From positions 434,001 to 498,000 of the forward strand of contig JAANDG010000015.1 of assembly GCA_036852015.1 (NCBI GenBank): a DNA stretch of 64,000 nucleotides, given 5' to 3'. The notes beneath the pieces were generated by a model that saw only the letters and a list, made by a program, of their open reading frames with translations, did not search any database and was not told the origin of the DNA. Below are positions 48,826 to 62,500 of this stretch, piece by piece. Within the stretch, counting starts at the first letter, position 1; each line of letters begins with the position of its first letter. Both the position numbers and the translations under genes were made by a program. This DNA comes from Pelodera strongyloides. Taxonomy: Eukaryota > Nematoda > Chromadorea > Rhabditida > Rhabditidae.

Positions 48826-49254
48826 CCTACTGTTTTTGTTCAATGTGCATACCCAGCATGTAATTCTAAAAGTAAAACAGAATGGCTTCTTCCTACAATT
48901 TATTGCCTAAACCATAAACCCGCAGAGAGTCAACATACAACAACAAATAAATAACATAATAATCTTAGAATTTTAGGAAAACATTTCATTTGCAGCAAAC
49001 AAATTGAAAGCACAATGCTGATTATCATAATTGATTGATGTCCACAATGGACGTCAATGTCAAATTTGTTTGTAATTTTGGAGTGCTTTGTTTATAGATA
49101 TCGTATCAAATGTCACTAAACGTTCTACGCTAATACGTAGATCGATTTGTCACTGCTACAGGAAAAGGGCGCAACAATTACTAAACAACTGGCAAAACAA
49201 TATATATTATATGAAAAGCGATAAAAATGGTAACACGCGTCTTGTATACGGTCT
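48826..49254. other. gap between two same-strand genes
   Basis: No coding exon assigned. The 430-base gap between the methyltransferase-like gene and the downstream channel gene on the same strand is longer than usual nematode operon spacing. Confidence 0.5.
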
Positions 49255-51787
49255 TCATGACTTGAGCAACACGATTTTGTATGCAAATTCAGAAATTATC
49301 CTGGAAAAGCAGACTCTGAATCCATTTCTTCGTAGCATTTCGAGCGTGGAGAAGTAACGTCGGTAGATCTCATTTTCCTCAACGTACAGTCTAAAGCATT
49401 AAGAACTGTTTATATGAGCAACACACGACCCTACATAATGAATAAACGAATAAAAAAAGTTAGTAAAGCACATAAACATGATTCTTACCTTCCTTCGATC
49501 GATATCTGTTTAACATTGTCCAGAAAGGAGTAGTTATTCAAGATGTCCCATTCAAAACCATCAACGTCAAGCACCAAGAGGCCCACTTTTCCTTCAAATG
49601 CACGATTCATACACAAAATATTAAACGTACTGTATCAAACTCAAACTATCTCATGAAACTGATTACCTTTTCTGTTTATTACTTTCGAAGTCGACAAGAT
49701 GTTCTTCTCTTTGCGGGCTCTGAAATTTTACATGTTATTAAAATGTAAATTTACCCGTAAATAACTATAATAAACATAGATAAATGTTTATACCTTTGGC
49801 TCCAAGATAGGAATTCAACGGACGGAAATTTTGACCTCAGAATCGATTCCGAATAGTTGCTTTTGCTGAAACAAAAGTATAAATCAAATGGACACGATCT
49901 CTTCACAAGTGCATAAGTAATTCTTAGTTTGGATACAGCGACGAAGAACCATAAAATATTAAATGTTGAGCTAGCCTGATCATGACGACTGAGGAGTCGA
50001 CGGAAAGTTGGTCATTGTTGTAGAAGAATTGGTCCATGAAAGTGGATACGTGACATTTTTCTGTACTATTCATGGAGCGAAGTAAACGTTTTCTCTCTTC
50101 AGTTGGTGATCCTGAATAAGTTCTTTCTCCTTTTCCCAAGCCAGAGTGTTCAGCGTTTCAGAAGACTACTTGTCTAGCTCACGTAGACAAGACATCATAC
50201 AAAAGACCAAGAAAAAATAGATGGTGTAGCGCCGTCTTGTTATCGATTGCGTGCAAAACCAATGGTATGTTAATAGCAAGTAAACGCATAACCTAGAAAT
50301 ACGATCCTCCGAGTTCACGTACCGAAATTCATCACCGGAGTCCTCACAACTTCTTTGGGGTCATATTTTAGCATGGCCACGTGATACGTTCGCACACAAT
50401 CCTTGGATACACAGCCAAAACTATAACAAATAATCATTAGTGTTGGAAAATTATGTAAGTGAAAGAAAACATTTGTGCTTGTATACTTACCTTGAGGACA
50501 CTCGGGAAAGAGCATATAACTTCCGTGTAAATGCTGTATAAAAGAATGAGTGAAGCATTGGGATGTGGGAATCTGCCTTCCCGACTTCTATCCTTAGAAA
50601 TATGGACAACGCCTCCAGATTCTGAAATATGCTACAACATAGCGTGAATTGACGTCAATATGAAGATATATTAAACAGCGAGATAACATAAATATACCTG
50701 AATTAGGGTCTGATATGCCTTCGGGAGCGTTGCTTTGGGAATAAGCCGCGTACGTTCCAAATGCAAAATAGCATGGGAATATGATTTATGTTTTAGTGAT
50801 TGGAGAATATCTTCAGTCTTAAACTCGGTCCACTCGTCAATCTCCATAAGATAGTTGACTTCGACATCTCCTGAAAAAATAGCTCTAAGAAGTAACAAAA
50901 TTTTACAACCGGGAGCGTTGCTTTGGGAATAAGTCGCGTACGCCTATGGTAGAAATCCGTTTTTAAATCACCTTTTAAGCCATCCAAAATCATATTCTCG
51001 AGTGGCAGGAATACGGTCCATTTAGTGCAGTTTAACTTCTCCACTCCATCAATTTTTGCATTTGTTGAAGAGGTTATCAAAAGGCATTCACTGCAATGGT
51101 TTTATTGATGGACTTACCCAAGTTAGTGAAACACTTTGTGAATTGATACTATGTTTTCCGCTAACTATATGAAAAGAAAACTTATGGAGATTACTCAATC
51201 GGCATACTTGTTGCGAATATTTAAAGTATACCCGGTGAGTAAAATGTAACGAACTATGAACTCACCCTGCTGGTACAGGTTGACAAAGAGAGTACTCTGA
51301 GATGCCTATCTGAATGTTGCTTCCCGACATGGAACAGGTCAGAGACGTCGAAGCGAACAGCTCATTTAATCGTGATTCTTCCATTTCATCAGATGGCATA
51401 TTGGGAGGATTCCAAATATCAACTTCTGACCATTTTGTGTACCTACCAATTATATAAAATCAAACATACATAATATGTATTTTCAAAACTTGTTTCTCCC
51501 TTTATCATATCGTTTCCATGGTTTTCTCGATTTGGCTTTTCACACCTTTTGAAATAAACCTCAACTGTAAAAAGTTATTAGTCAAACACCAACATTTTGC
51601 AACTAAAAGTAACAATTTTTTTTGAATAAACGCCTTACATGCCCCGATCCTCAGTATGCGAATCATCCACAGTTCGGAACCATTTAAGTAACGAAAAAGC
51701 CAAAAGGGAGACAAATAATGTTCGTAGAAGACATAGTGAATTATAGCATCGTACCATTTAAAAATCACAATTAGGCCGAACTCGTAT
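49255..51787 (-). CDS. FkbM/METTL24-type methyltransferase-like protein, 5' end missing
   Basis: Twelve exons: 51787-51639, 51564-51546, 51442-51266, 51090-50972, 50870-50698, 50621-50491, 50420-50323, 50111-49943, 49865-49794, 49719-49667, 49591-49489 and 49390-49255. They give at least 466 residues; exon 1 starts in phase 2, so an upstream exon exists that I could not find. The C-terminal part has the logic of FkbM-family methyltransferases: VGLLVLDVDGFEWDILNN (the D-x-D/E-G-x-E strand), VKQISIEG, then YRRYFSTLEMLRRNGFR. The N-terminal 300 residues are unrecognised, with an aromatic, partly hydrophobic start (FKWYDAIIHYVFYEHYLSPFW). Exon 2 is a 19-base microexon. A 33-base piece of exon 5 is copied in the preceding intron. 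It could also be two genes merged in my model, though all phases agree. Confidence 0.6.
50722..50942. repeat. 33-base direct repeat: exon piece copied into intron
   Basis: 50722-50754 (inside exon 5 of the methyltransferase-like gene) and 50910-50942 (in the intron before it) match at 32 of 33 bases, same orientation, 188 bases apart. The intronic copy lacks splice sites of its own. Confidence 0.9.
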
Positions 51788-53210
51788 CTGGGAAAAACAA
51801 CAGTTATTTAAAATTAATGGAACTGTTGGTAAATAAAAGGGACAAAAAGAGAAACCAAATGTGATTGGTATAGAGAGCAACTTATGATTTACATTAACTA
51901 ATAAGTAAATAGACAAACGAGTATGATTTGGGGAGCAAGGTAGTTGTGGGAACTAGTATTCGAGTAGACAGACAAGGTCAAGACAATCAATGTACAACGG
52001 AGGGAATAGGTCATAGGTGATGAGACATACGTGGTGGAGTAAGCGGATAAACACCCCCTTTAATATGATTAACGGATTACATGCACCATTAGAGCTTCCG
52101 TAGCAGAAGCAAGTAGATTCCAAACTCGACTTTTCAGTGAGTGAAAAGTGAAAAGTTGCTTAATACGAATTTGAGCAGTTTGAAAATTGCATATGTCAGT
52201 GCCAACGTTAATTGTATATACTAATTAACAAACCGTAAGAAACAGAGTAAACCACGCGTGTTCCCTATTTAGTTACAAACGACACTACGGCACTCCCTCT
52301 CAACCACAGCTCGATGTTCCTGTTCGTAAAATGTAAGGTGATTTATTGTAAATTCTTTAAAATGCAGACTAAATACTAAATGAGCTGGGAGAGAGTGAGT
52401 GTGACTACATAGCAACTACAGTAAAAAATGATCAATTTGCAGAATAACAAGTCACTTATTGTAAGTAATACCGTACATTACTTCACTTGCCACTCCCCGT
52501 ATAGGTAATCTTAATACAATTGTGTTGTTACCAATCCGACTAGTTTTTGCGATCTTTCGAGGTTTCGTTAATTTGTCATGCGCATAGTCTCAAAGTATGT
52601 ATAATTTTTGAATATGTTATTTTCGAGTTTGCTGCCTAAAATGTTCCCTCATAAATGTTTTCAATATGTGCTTTGGTATTTTTATGATAGTATTTGTATT
52701 ATCTTTTCGTGCTACGGTGTTGTACGGTCCTTTTTAGTACTGTTCAGGGCGGAGACTTTGTACCTTCCCTTTCCCAGTTATTGTCTCGAGTAGGCGGAGT
52801 CCGAAACGAGGTCTCAGAGATTCTACACCTCGAGAACCTCACCCAGAATCAAAATCCATTTCACAGGCATACTCAAGTTTCAAACTTGAATGCTTCCCAA
52901 TTAGACACTTGATGTAGTAAGAATAATTGAATGTCTTTTTTATGTTGGCGCTTCTTTCACTAATCGAAATGTTCTAACCGAAACAACATATGAACTATTT
53001 GTGATTTTGCAACTTTTTCAACTCTTCGTTGCGACAACTCACTTTTTCTTTATATAATAAACACCTTCTTTGTTTCTGTTCTTAATTACTCGGTAAGATA
53101 TGCTGTACATCACAAAAAATGAATGTATGAAGAATAATTAATAACCTATCTTCTTCAATTTCCCCTATTGTATTCGTAAACAAACTCCCATGTTGTTTAG
53201 AGCGCTGTCA
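51788..53210. other. intergenic between divergent genes
   Basis: Contains the unfound 5' exon(s) of the methyltransferase-like gene on the minus strand, and the upstream region of the ZP gene on the plus strand. No ATG exon ending in phase 2 with a good donor was convincing. A plus-strand stretch at about 52750-52910 is coding-like only by composition. Confidence 0.45.
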
Positions 53211-56200
53211 ATGTTGTCTTCAATGTGGACGTGTTTTTTCATGGTAAGCAATTTCCTTTTTTTCACTTTTCCTTTCTCTTTGGGTATATACTATGTATTG
53301 ATTTGAACTGATTAGTTGTGAAAGAACATATGGCACACATCTCTCGGTAATCTTTTCCTTGCTTGCGCAAAATATATTGAAAAAGTTCAACGTTCCGTTC
53401 CAGTCAACCTTTGCATGAATCCAGACTAAATTTCTTGAAAATCCACTTGACCCTGGCCTTAGATAATTAGATAACTTGCGTGCATATTATAGTGCAAGAA
53501 TCCCACTTATCCTATTGGGTTCAATGACTGTGGTCGATTACCTCACTGAGGTGGTCAAATAAGCGTACAATAGTCAAGGCCTCTTCATTTTTGTGCATAC
53601 GTTTCCATATATGTATACCCGAGAAATAGAGAAGGAAACCGTCAAAAGGAAAGAGCGGAAAAATAAAGACGATCCAGGCAAAAAGAGGGAATTAATATTG
53701 AATTGAGCGTTCCGCAACTTGATTTATATCAGCTCATCATGCGGCAACAGTGCACCCGATTGAATTATGCGCACTGTTTATCACCAAATTATAAAGGACA
53801 GTTTTGAGTATAACCGAAAAACACGACGACGGGCCTAGAGAAGTGCCTATGTTTAGTGCAATGAGGTCACTCAAACTTTTATGGTTTTCTTGCACAATGC
53901 CGAGTTGTGTCATAAAGCACTACCTACTTTTCGGATCACTTGCCACGCAAATTCCCTTTGTGAGTGGGATAGCCTTCAGAGATAAAGGCCATGGTAAATG
54001 AGGCACAGGTGAACCATCTGGACCTCAGTCCTCCGCTAATAGTCCTGGCTAACGTCAACGTTTCGAACACAGGAAATGAATTAAGCCCAGAACAGGCACC
54101 AGATATATATCAAATTACAGCACTGACAATGTTTTTCTAATTCAGGTGCTCGTCGCCATTTCCATTTCACAAGCTGATATAATCGACAATGGATTGTCAG
54201 GTACGAAAAACACTTTTTCTTTATTAATTATATTCGACTTTGCAATTCTTGTAAGAAAGCACTTTTTGTAAGAAATTATCGGCAACGAAACTCTTGTTCT
54301 ACTTTCCCTCATTCTCTTCGTTGGTTTCTCGGCCATAGCTCGCATTGTGTGTTTCTCGTGTCATCTCCCATTCAGTATTGTCCTCATTTCAAACCGACAT
54401 TAGTACATTTGTCCCCCATAGGTAACAATGCTCGATGCGAATATGCTTTTTGGGAAATTTTGAATGGGATTTAGAGAGCGAAAGCGTTGCATCTATACAC
54501 TGCAGTACGGGCAGAAAACTATAGTTCGTTGCGGTGAAAAGCTAATGCGGGCATGCAGCCTCACAAAGAAAAAAAAAAGAACTGTTGAAAATACTGGTTC
54601 TTTCGATCTCAGTGCCATAGCTTAAAAGGGTAAAATATGCGAGATTTTAAGTCATGACACATACACCGTTCATAATGGGGGAGCAATATGAAAAATCTAG
54701 TTAAGAAAAATAGCACTTGTCGAATAGTAGGTATTAGTCACTCATACTTCTTTCCGATAATGGAATCCCTTTTTTGTTTTAACTAGTTCCTGACTACATT
54801 GCGCATAGTTTTCTTTTAAGAATTAGGCACACTGCAGTCTGTTTTCATTCGTTTTGTGCTTTTCTCAAAACCCCTAATGGAAACTACCGCAAGTGCAACT
54901 TTTTACCCAAATTTTCCGCTTTACCCTCATTTTCTCTGAACATCATTGTTTAACTGTAAGAAAATGGAGAACCTCAAACCAATAGTCGTCTTTTTAGCTC
55001 ACAAACTATTGGTCGTTATGAGTTATCATAAGATATTAAATACACTCATGATAAGATTGTAACAAATGACTAAATAGTATTGTATGCAGTCAGCTGATTC
55101 ACAGGTATTTTCAACGTTTTTGACTGAAATCTTGTAATTTTTCACTTTTCCCGATGCGTATACTGACAGATTTTGTGAGGAAGAAAGATAGCAGTCCACC
55201 AACCGGTTGAACAACAATTTACAACGACACCTAAATACTTACCTGAAATTTAGGCCCATTTCTATAAGAAAATATCAGGCAACAGGATTTAAAGGTAAAC
55301 ACTGAACTAGTTTGTTTATTAATTCCAGCCGACCCTGTTGTGGAATGCGCCAACGATGGTCTAACAGTGCGTTTTCGAACACAGAAAGAGTTTGAGGGTC
55401 ACGTTTATGTTAAGGTATTTCCTTTGAATTGCGCTCAATTAGCCTCACACAAGAAAAGAAAATTGAACACGACTGACCACATTTCATAGAACAAATATTT
55501 TGCAACTTTATGTTTCTGGGCATGAAACTAAAGTAATGCGAACATTGCTTTTAGGGACATTATGAGGATCCAAGTTGCAGAAAAGATGCCACTCTCGAGG
55601 AGAGCGTTAATCTAACTATTCCTTTTACGAGTTGCGATGTACGACGACAACGATCTGTATGGTTTATTATTAATTTGGTACATAAGGGGTTTGTTCCAAA
55701 ATACGTTTCCGGAGCGCAAAAAGGAACTGCTCTCCTTGTAAGAATGCTAATTGGCCGAAGTGTGACATTGATGGTTCTTGCATTGTTTTTGCCACAATTC
55801 ATTATTGCGCGCCTGAGAGTGACCCCGGTACTGTTACAAATTCCCATATAAAAAGTTTGCGTGTTGCAAATTGGGAATGAATTTGAGTTTGCGTTTGACA
55901 TTGGTCTGGTTACATATGGAAATCGTTTTCAAAAATCAACAACATCGCAAACTATACGAACTTTCGTTTCCGATCTCATGTTAAAGAGTTGAAAGTCTAA
56001 TGTATTTACTCGCAATTGCAAACCATTGTTACTTGTGAAATGTGAAGAAAGGCTTGGGCGCGAATGACTTTTCTTTCTTTCGAGTAATTAGAGTGTGCCA
56101 ATGTTGAACACAATGTAAATGTAGTGAAAGCAAGCGGACAAGGACACCGAAATTGAAAGGTGCTGACCACAAGTAAAATATGAGACTATACAAGAACAAG

Positions 56201-58765
56201 GTATTCACACCCAAAATGACAACTATTTAGATCTGGGACGGAAAGTCTCTCGTTTGGGTCTATTTGTTTTTGGAAACAGTGTATATAATACCGTGTTATA
56301 TAATACCGTGTTTTTATTCAGAGCAGCCCCAGAGGACTCTACTTGTCAGTTACAATGATTATCTCCTTTCACCCGGTAAGTCGCAGTTTGATTAGGAAAA
56401 AGAACACAATATACTTATATTGAATGTTCATTGCATGTGTTTTTTAAGGTTTGTCGACTTTCTTTCAGATAAGTTTCTTCTATGTACTGTGTTTGTTTAG
56501 ATGTTCATAACAAAGGTGGACAAATCGTACAATGTACAGTGCTTCTATATGGAAGTTGAGAAGACAGTCACACAGTCGTTGGACGTTGAGTGGGTCATTA
56601 TAAAATTCGTCCAAAAAAAATAACTCATTATTTGTCTCGCTTCCAAGTCGCCAATAAATACGGCAATTCCCGATTATCCCCCATAAAAGCGCTTCCTGAC
56701 CTCTTTTGCCATGCAAAGCGTACTCGAGACACAGGTGAAGACTTTTTTTCTTGAAAAGAGCAGCTTAAAAAAAGGTTGGACATGATATTTACTTGAGGAA
56801 TAAACAAGTCTTTAGGGTTATGTTTGGAAGTTTAATGTTCCATGTGAAGTCCGGCTGTCGGTATTCTGCTCCATAACAGGTGATGGTGGAAACTATAACT
56901 AGACTGTTTAGCATTGGTCGTGACATGGAGAAGGGTATTCTGGTAGTGATTGGCGATGATGGACACGCAATGGACAATCTCACACAACACAGGCGACCAA
57001 CACAAAACGACCAGTTTGAGTAATATATTAACGTTTCTTATCAACAGTGCACGTGCTTCAAAAATGCGTATAATTATCTAACTGTCCATTTCGAACGTAC
57101 CAATTTCTCAAAATAGTGCTCTTTCCAGCGGTCTGCAACAAGAAACCCTGACAAGCAGTGTTCCTCTTCCTGTGTGCAAGTATGAGGTGAATTTTAGATA
57201 GACATGGTTTACACTAAAATTAAGAGATGTTGTATATTATCAGTTGTAAATTTTAGTTCTTGATGCTAATAATGGATAAAGAACTATTACTTTTCAGAAG
57301 TAACTTTTAAAATAGTATGCGTCGGCACAAAATTATGAAACCATTGTTTAGGTTCTATCTGAATCGGTCAGTGGGGATCCTGTTAAGTTTGCTTCCGTTG
57401 GTCAGCAGGTATATCATCAATGGACTTGCGAAGACGCGCAGAATAAGCAAGGTGAGTTTCAGACGTAACTGAAATATCCGAAGAAGTGACGTTTTACTGC
57501 TACTATATGAAAGTTGGTCATAGCGGCGATAAACTGTCCAGCGGACCAGTCGTAATGGTTGAAATTTAGATTCACCATTCTGTGCAACCGTTCATTCATG
57601 TAATGTTCGCGAAGAAAGCGGGAAACAAGTTCAACTTTTGGATGAAAATGGATGTGCTGTGGACAAGTAAGGCAGCCTCAATCTTTTCTCCCCTTATGCA
57701 ACTAGTGGAGTGTTTGCATTGGTTGCAGTTGTCATGACCATAATAACCAGTGAAAGCAGTTCAAGCAAACACTGTGCGTTCAAGTTGCACAGAATGCCGC
57801 GTTGACCTAATTGTTACGTTTATTGCTTAAGAAAAAGTAAGCAACTGTAACCAGTCGATCACGAACATGCGTGTTATTTACCCACACTAATTGTAAGCAT
57901 GATGCGTGCCTGTGTACCAGTTCGGGGATTGGCACTCGAATTAAATTCATTATATGCTTTTTTTAGATACCTACTAAACAATCTCGTCTATACGGCTCCT
58001 CTCACAGGCGGACAGCTATCACATGTGAGCGAGAAATTGAAAATACTTCCTGAGAGATATTCAGCGGGGCACTTATGTTTTTACACTCTCAACTTTAGGT
58101 ATTCAAATTTGCCGATCAACCGACTGTCTACTTCCAGTGTCAAATTCGATTATCATTCAAAGAGGAGGGGCAATGTAGGGTAAGAAATCAAACAGAAATC
58201 ATATATTCGATTGTCATTTCACTCATGACTTTGTACACCTTCTGCACAATGTTGATCCGTACTTAATATAAACGAACATGACGAAATACATTGTTTAGCG
58301 ATCATCTGATAACTGCCCAGTTACACTTCGTGGAAAGCGTTCTGCTGATGAGAAGTCTACCAGAACTGATCCAGACGTAGATGTCTTCTCACAAAGCATG
58401 ACTGTGTTCGAAATTGACGACCCAGCTCGTAAGCTTTTAATTTACATGTAAATCAGTGAGTTCTCAGCATATCCCATGATCCACCTCGCTTTACTTGTGT
58501 TGTCGACCTGGCCACATTGTCTTCTCGAGAAATAACGGGAAGTGACAAAATTACATAAGCCACATAATTCTATATTCTTTTAGTTCCATCTGTGCAAAAG
58601 ACCTCGGCAGCAGAAGCCGGTCTTGCCTCAGACAACATCTGCTTGACTCCAGTGAAGTTCGGAGTTCTGATCTCCCTTCTTGGGACGGTACTCTTGGTCA
58701 CAGCTGTCACAACGGCCCTTCTGCTCTGCAGACCACATACAGTCAAGGTTGATCTCGCTGGATAA
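53211..58765 (+). CDS. zona pellucida/cuticlin protein with furin site and membrane anchor
   Basis: Thirteen exons: 53211-53243, 54146-54200, 55329-55414, 55555-55656, 56322-56375, 56501-56589, 57129-57186, 57352-57451, 57570-57666, 57967-58024, 58099-58179, 58299-58428 and 58584-58765. They give 374 residues. Signal peptide [21 protein letters not shown], then a full ZP module: [124 protein letters not shown] and a last cysteine pair. A consensus furin site RGKR (282-285) precedes a polar linker and a membrane helix (about 340-361). This is the standard cuticlin-like (CUTL) layout: cleaved at the surface and polymerised in apical matrix. An in-frame ATG 21 bases upstream (53190) is possible, but TTGTTTAG lies between the two, favouring the second. 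Intron 1 is 902 bases. Confidence 0.93.
56281..56310 (+). repeat. 15-base tandem duplication before a 3' splice site
   Basis: Two adjacent 15-base copies differing only in the first base (TATATAATACCGTG shared) end 11 bases before the acceptor of ZP exon 5, in the branch-point zone. Confidence 0.8.
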
Positions 58766-59535
58766 AACACAGCCTACATCCATATTCTTTCAGTTTAAAA
58801 TGTCAGTATTCTCGGGGATTCCATTTTGCACTTCACTTCTTCCTGTGTGCTTCCATATTGCAAGTACAATTACGACTTTTAACAATGTGCTCAATCTAAT
58901 TGTGAACGTTTCTTTATTAATTCTTAGACAATGTCCAGCTTTCGAATCAAGCCTTTTTATGACGAAATTGCGCTTTGTTTCGAGAAGAAATTTAAAATTA
59001 TGGGTTTCCGTATGTCTTGCCACAGCAGGTAGTAGCAAGAAGAAATGATTAAGTAAAGTTAAACAGTCAGTCAGGAATGGTTATATTATTTCGTTTCTTA
59101 CCAGTTTTTTGTTCCATTTGCGTGAAACTTTATTGGAAAACGTCAATTAGTCCAGTTAACTTTCAAGTACTGTAAGCCATTTTATGATTTTATTTGGTAC
59201 TATCACATTCGGTTGTAAATTTCATTGAGAAACCGTAAGTATCGTATTACATACATATACTTTGAGTATATGGAAACCTAATTTTTTTAGACTGTTTTGT
59301 TTTAAGTGTTAAAATCAACTGACACTGAATACGTATGTACGTGTTTTCATCTCCGTTCGTCTGTTCTTCATGAATTGTTACTCTTTGCAGAAGAGACACT
59401 CGTATTCTCATGCTTTACATTTGATTTATGTGTGTGAATCAAATAAAAATTCCTAATTGATTTTGCGTATTATATATTTATTAACCTGTCAAGCAACCAT
59501 AACAATTTCTTCATAAATTTGCAGCTCTTCGATTT
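58766..59535. other. convergent 3' region of ZP and coiled-coil genes
   Basis: Probably both 3' UTRs. AATAAA at about 59442 on the plus strand is a candidate polyadenylation signal for the ZP gene. No coding exon; the overlapping open frames at 58790-59048 have no splice context. Confidence 0.5.
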
Positions 59536-62500
59536 TTACTGAAGTTGCGAGATTTCCTTCAGCGCCGACTCCATTTCATTCTAAAAAATAGTTTTGATGG
59601 AATGATTTTATTGGAAGTATGAATTGCATGCTTAAGTTAGGCACTAGTCGCCCTATTGCTTCTTATATCGTACTATTTTACTTACCTGCAACATTTTGAG
59701 GTGATTGGTAACGTTCAATTGCGACAATCTCTCTGCAGCACTGTCCAGTTTTTCTATTATTGAAGGGTCAACAGTTGCCTCGCTGAAAGAGATCAATTCA
59801 TCTTCTTATTGATGATTAATTACTGATTTCAATCTTTATTAAACGCTGTTGTGGGTTTTTCATGTTTGACAAGTAGTCAAACTGATAATTGACTCTGTCA
59901 TGTGAATTAAACGATGATTGATACCTTTTCCGAGAACTTGGTTGTAAGTGTTCACATTTGGTGCGCCAAACCTTTGCTTCTGCCTCAGACTCAAGCATTT
60001 TCCTGGAATTCGCAGCGAATTTCAATTCTGGATTTAGTTTGTGCTCCAAAATCATAGAATAACAGCTCGCAAGGCTATGTTTTGACAGTAAGCAAAGACA
60101 GACCAATAGTAAATAGACATAAAAAAAGTAATTTTTAAGACTTGTATATAGAAAATAAAACTGCTAAAAGCTAGGATTGTCCTTCATAGTGAGCCCAAGA
60201 ACTGCAATTGGTTTACAATTGCTGACCTCCTTAGTTCATGTTCGGCCCTTTCCTTATTTCTGAGTTCCAATCTTAATTTCGCTAATTCATCCTCAAGTTT
60301 TTTGTTCTTCTTCAAAATGTCGTCGTTTGCTGTGATCTCAGTTAGGTTTTCTGAAACATTTTACTGTGACATTTCTGTTACTTCAAGAATGTTCAACCGT
60401 GACCGGTGCATGAACATATTTACAAATGAGTAATTAAGTTTATGTACATTACTCGTTTCACTCCTTGGACTCGAGTTTACGACAAAATATATTTCGAAAG
60501 AAATAAAATTTCACTGCAAGTAGGCTCGTTACCGCTTTATTGCTGTACTCGGCACTTTTTCCACTAGCGCAGTGGTTGTAATTCTCTACAGAGTATCAGC
60601 GGCAATGATTTTTAAGAAAACAGTAGGAACTTGAAATAATGCTGTAAGAAGTGGGAAAAAAGTTCTAAATAAAAGTACCAATCGATGTAGAGGTAGATCT
60701 ATCTACAGTAGATATTGTAGAAAGAGATGGAGAGGGTGTTGAGATTATCTGCAATTTTCTTTGGTTGCAAGGGATATAACTACTGATCATCGGTTTCGTA
60801 ACTTATTTATTGTTTGTGCGTAAAAAAAGTGTCTTCATTGGCATATATCAAGATTTATTGTTTGTGCGAAAAAAATGTGTCTTCATTGGCATATACTAGT
60901 TCAAGTTTTTGTGCCGGCTAATATTTTATTGTGAAACGTGAGACGCTCATATGTGAAGACCACGACTTTACACACACCCTCGCCTATCATATTTCGACAT
61001 GTTGGAGAGATAGTAGGAACTGCAGGAAAATAAGCGGACTTAATAATAAAGAACGTACTGTTTCATCCTTTAGAAGGAGTCCGGCAGTTTTGGGCAATTT
61101 AAACTCCTAAAGATTAGATCATGAAATCACCCAAGGTTATCAATTGAAGCGCTAGGAACATGGGTAACTAACAGTAATGAGAAATATTCTGTTGATCTTG
61201 TGATTGGTTCAATAAAGCCTTATATAATTAGGTTTTACTCACGTATTTGGGCAATGGCTTTGATTCATAACTAGAAGGCGAGGAATACAGTGGAGAACGT
61301 GCAGAAGGAGTAGTACTGAATGAAGATGTCGCCTGGAAGTAAAATAACGATAAACCGGAATATGTCTGAAGTATCACAATTGAAGAGTAAACGGAAAAGA
61401 TGTATTGTATTACCGAATTGTAACCAGACGAAGCGGAACTGAGCGATGTTCCTTCACGACTACTTCGGCTGTACCTGAAAAATAGGATTTAAAAATATTG
61501 ATTAAAGGACACATTCTGTTGTGCACTCTTCAAAATAAGAAAGCCCCATACTTTGCAATCAGTGATGCTGTACTGGCCGCCGATGTAGGGCTGGATAGTG
61601 TTGGGATGGTATTCAGTCGCGGTAGTCTGAGGCTATTGTCGTAGTTGGAAGGCACATACGTCGATCTCAAACAGCTTTTACTTAATTCCGTTAGTAGTTA
61701 GTAATTCAGTCTTTACTTGCGACAAATTGACTCTTCACTTGTTGCCTAAACCATATTAAGCAATACAGAGGGGCAAATTTTGAAGAGAAAGTAGTGAAAA
61801 AATATTTTTTCAGTAAAATCGCTCAATGTGCAAGGCTACAAAGTAATGCAAAGTAGTGCAAACTACAAATTATCTCCGCTAGTTTAACAAATTGACATTT
61901 AACAAATTTTTGTAAAAATTCGATGTTTACAACTGACCTGCTATTTCTTGATGAATAGTATGGAAACATAATTTCGCTAGCACTGCTTTGAATTTTGCTT
62001 TTATTAAGTGGAAGGGCAACACTCCGACTTCTGGCTCCGAATGCAAAGTAGGTTCTCACAGACAACAGAGAATGGTGGCGGGTTCTTGTAGCAGAAGTTG
62101 GGGACCTAAATAGCAGTCTTTAGTCAACAACGAGTTGCTCGTGCTGATAGTGAAATATATTGATAGACGTCTACCGCCGCTCCGTTATATAGTGAATGTC
62201 AACTTCGTAAGCGGCATATGTTGGCCATCTGTGCGTAACGATGCACATTTTCGGCCGTTTTTGCTAGCTTAAGCTAAAATTGAAATAGAACGTATGAGGC
62301 AGTGTTTTGTCACCACCTGAGCATCAGAACGTAATGTTACAGTTTATGACCTACCACGTTGCTCTATTCGAAGATCGGGGTCGTCTGATTTCACTATTGC
62401 GATCGTACGGTGTTTCAATCAAAGAGGAAGAAGAAGACGGCAAAAACCTACAGAATGTATGAGAACAGTGGTGCTATACAGCCCAAAGAATAAAGAACAA

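Noticed and set aside
61711..61739. Possible 29-base exon in the coiled-coil gene
   Set aside because: It has AG and GT borders, but including it breaks the reading frame in the next exon; skipping it keeps all phases.
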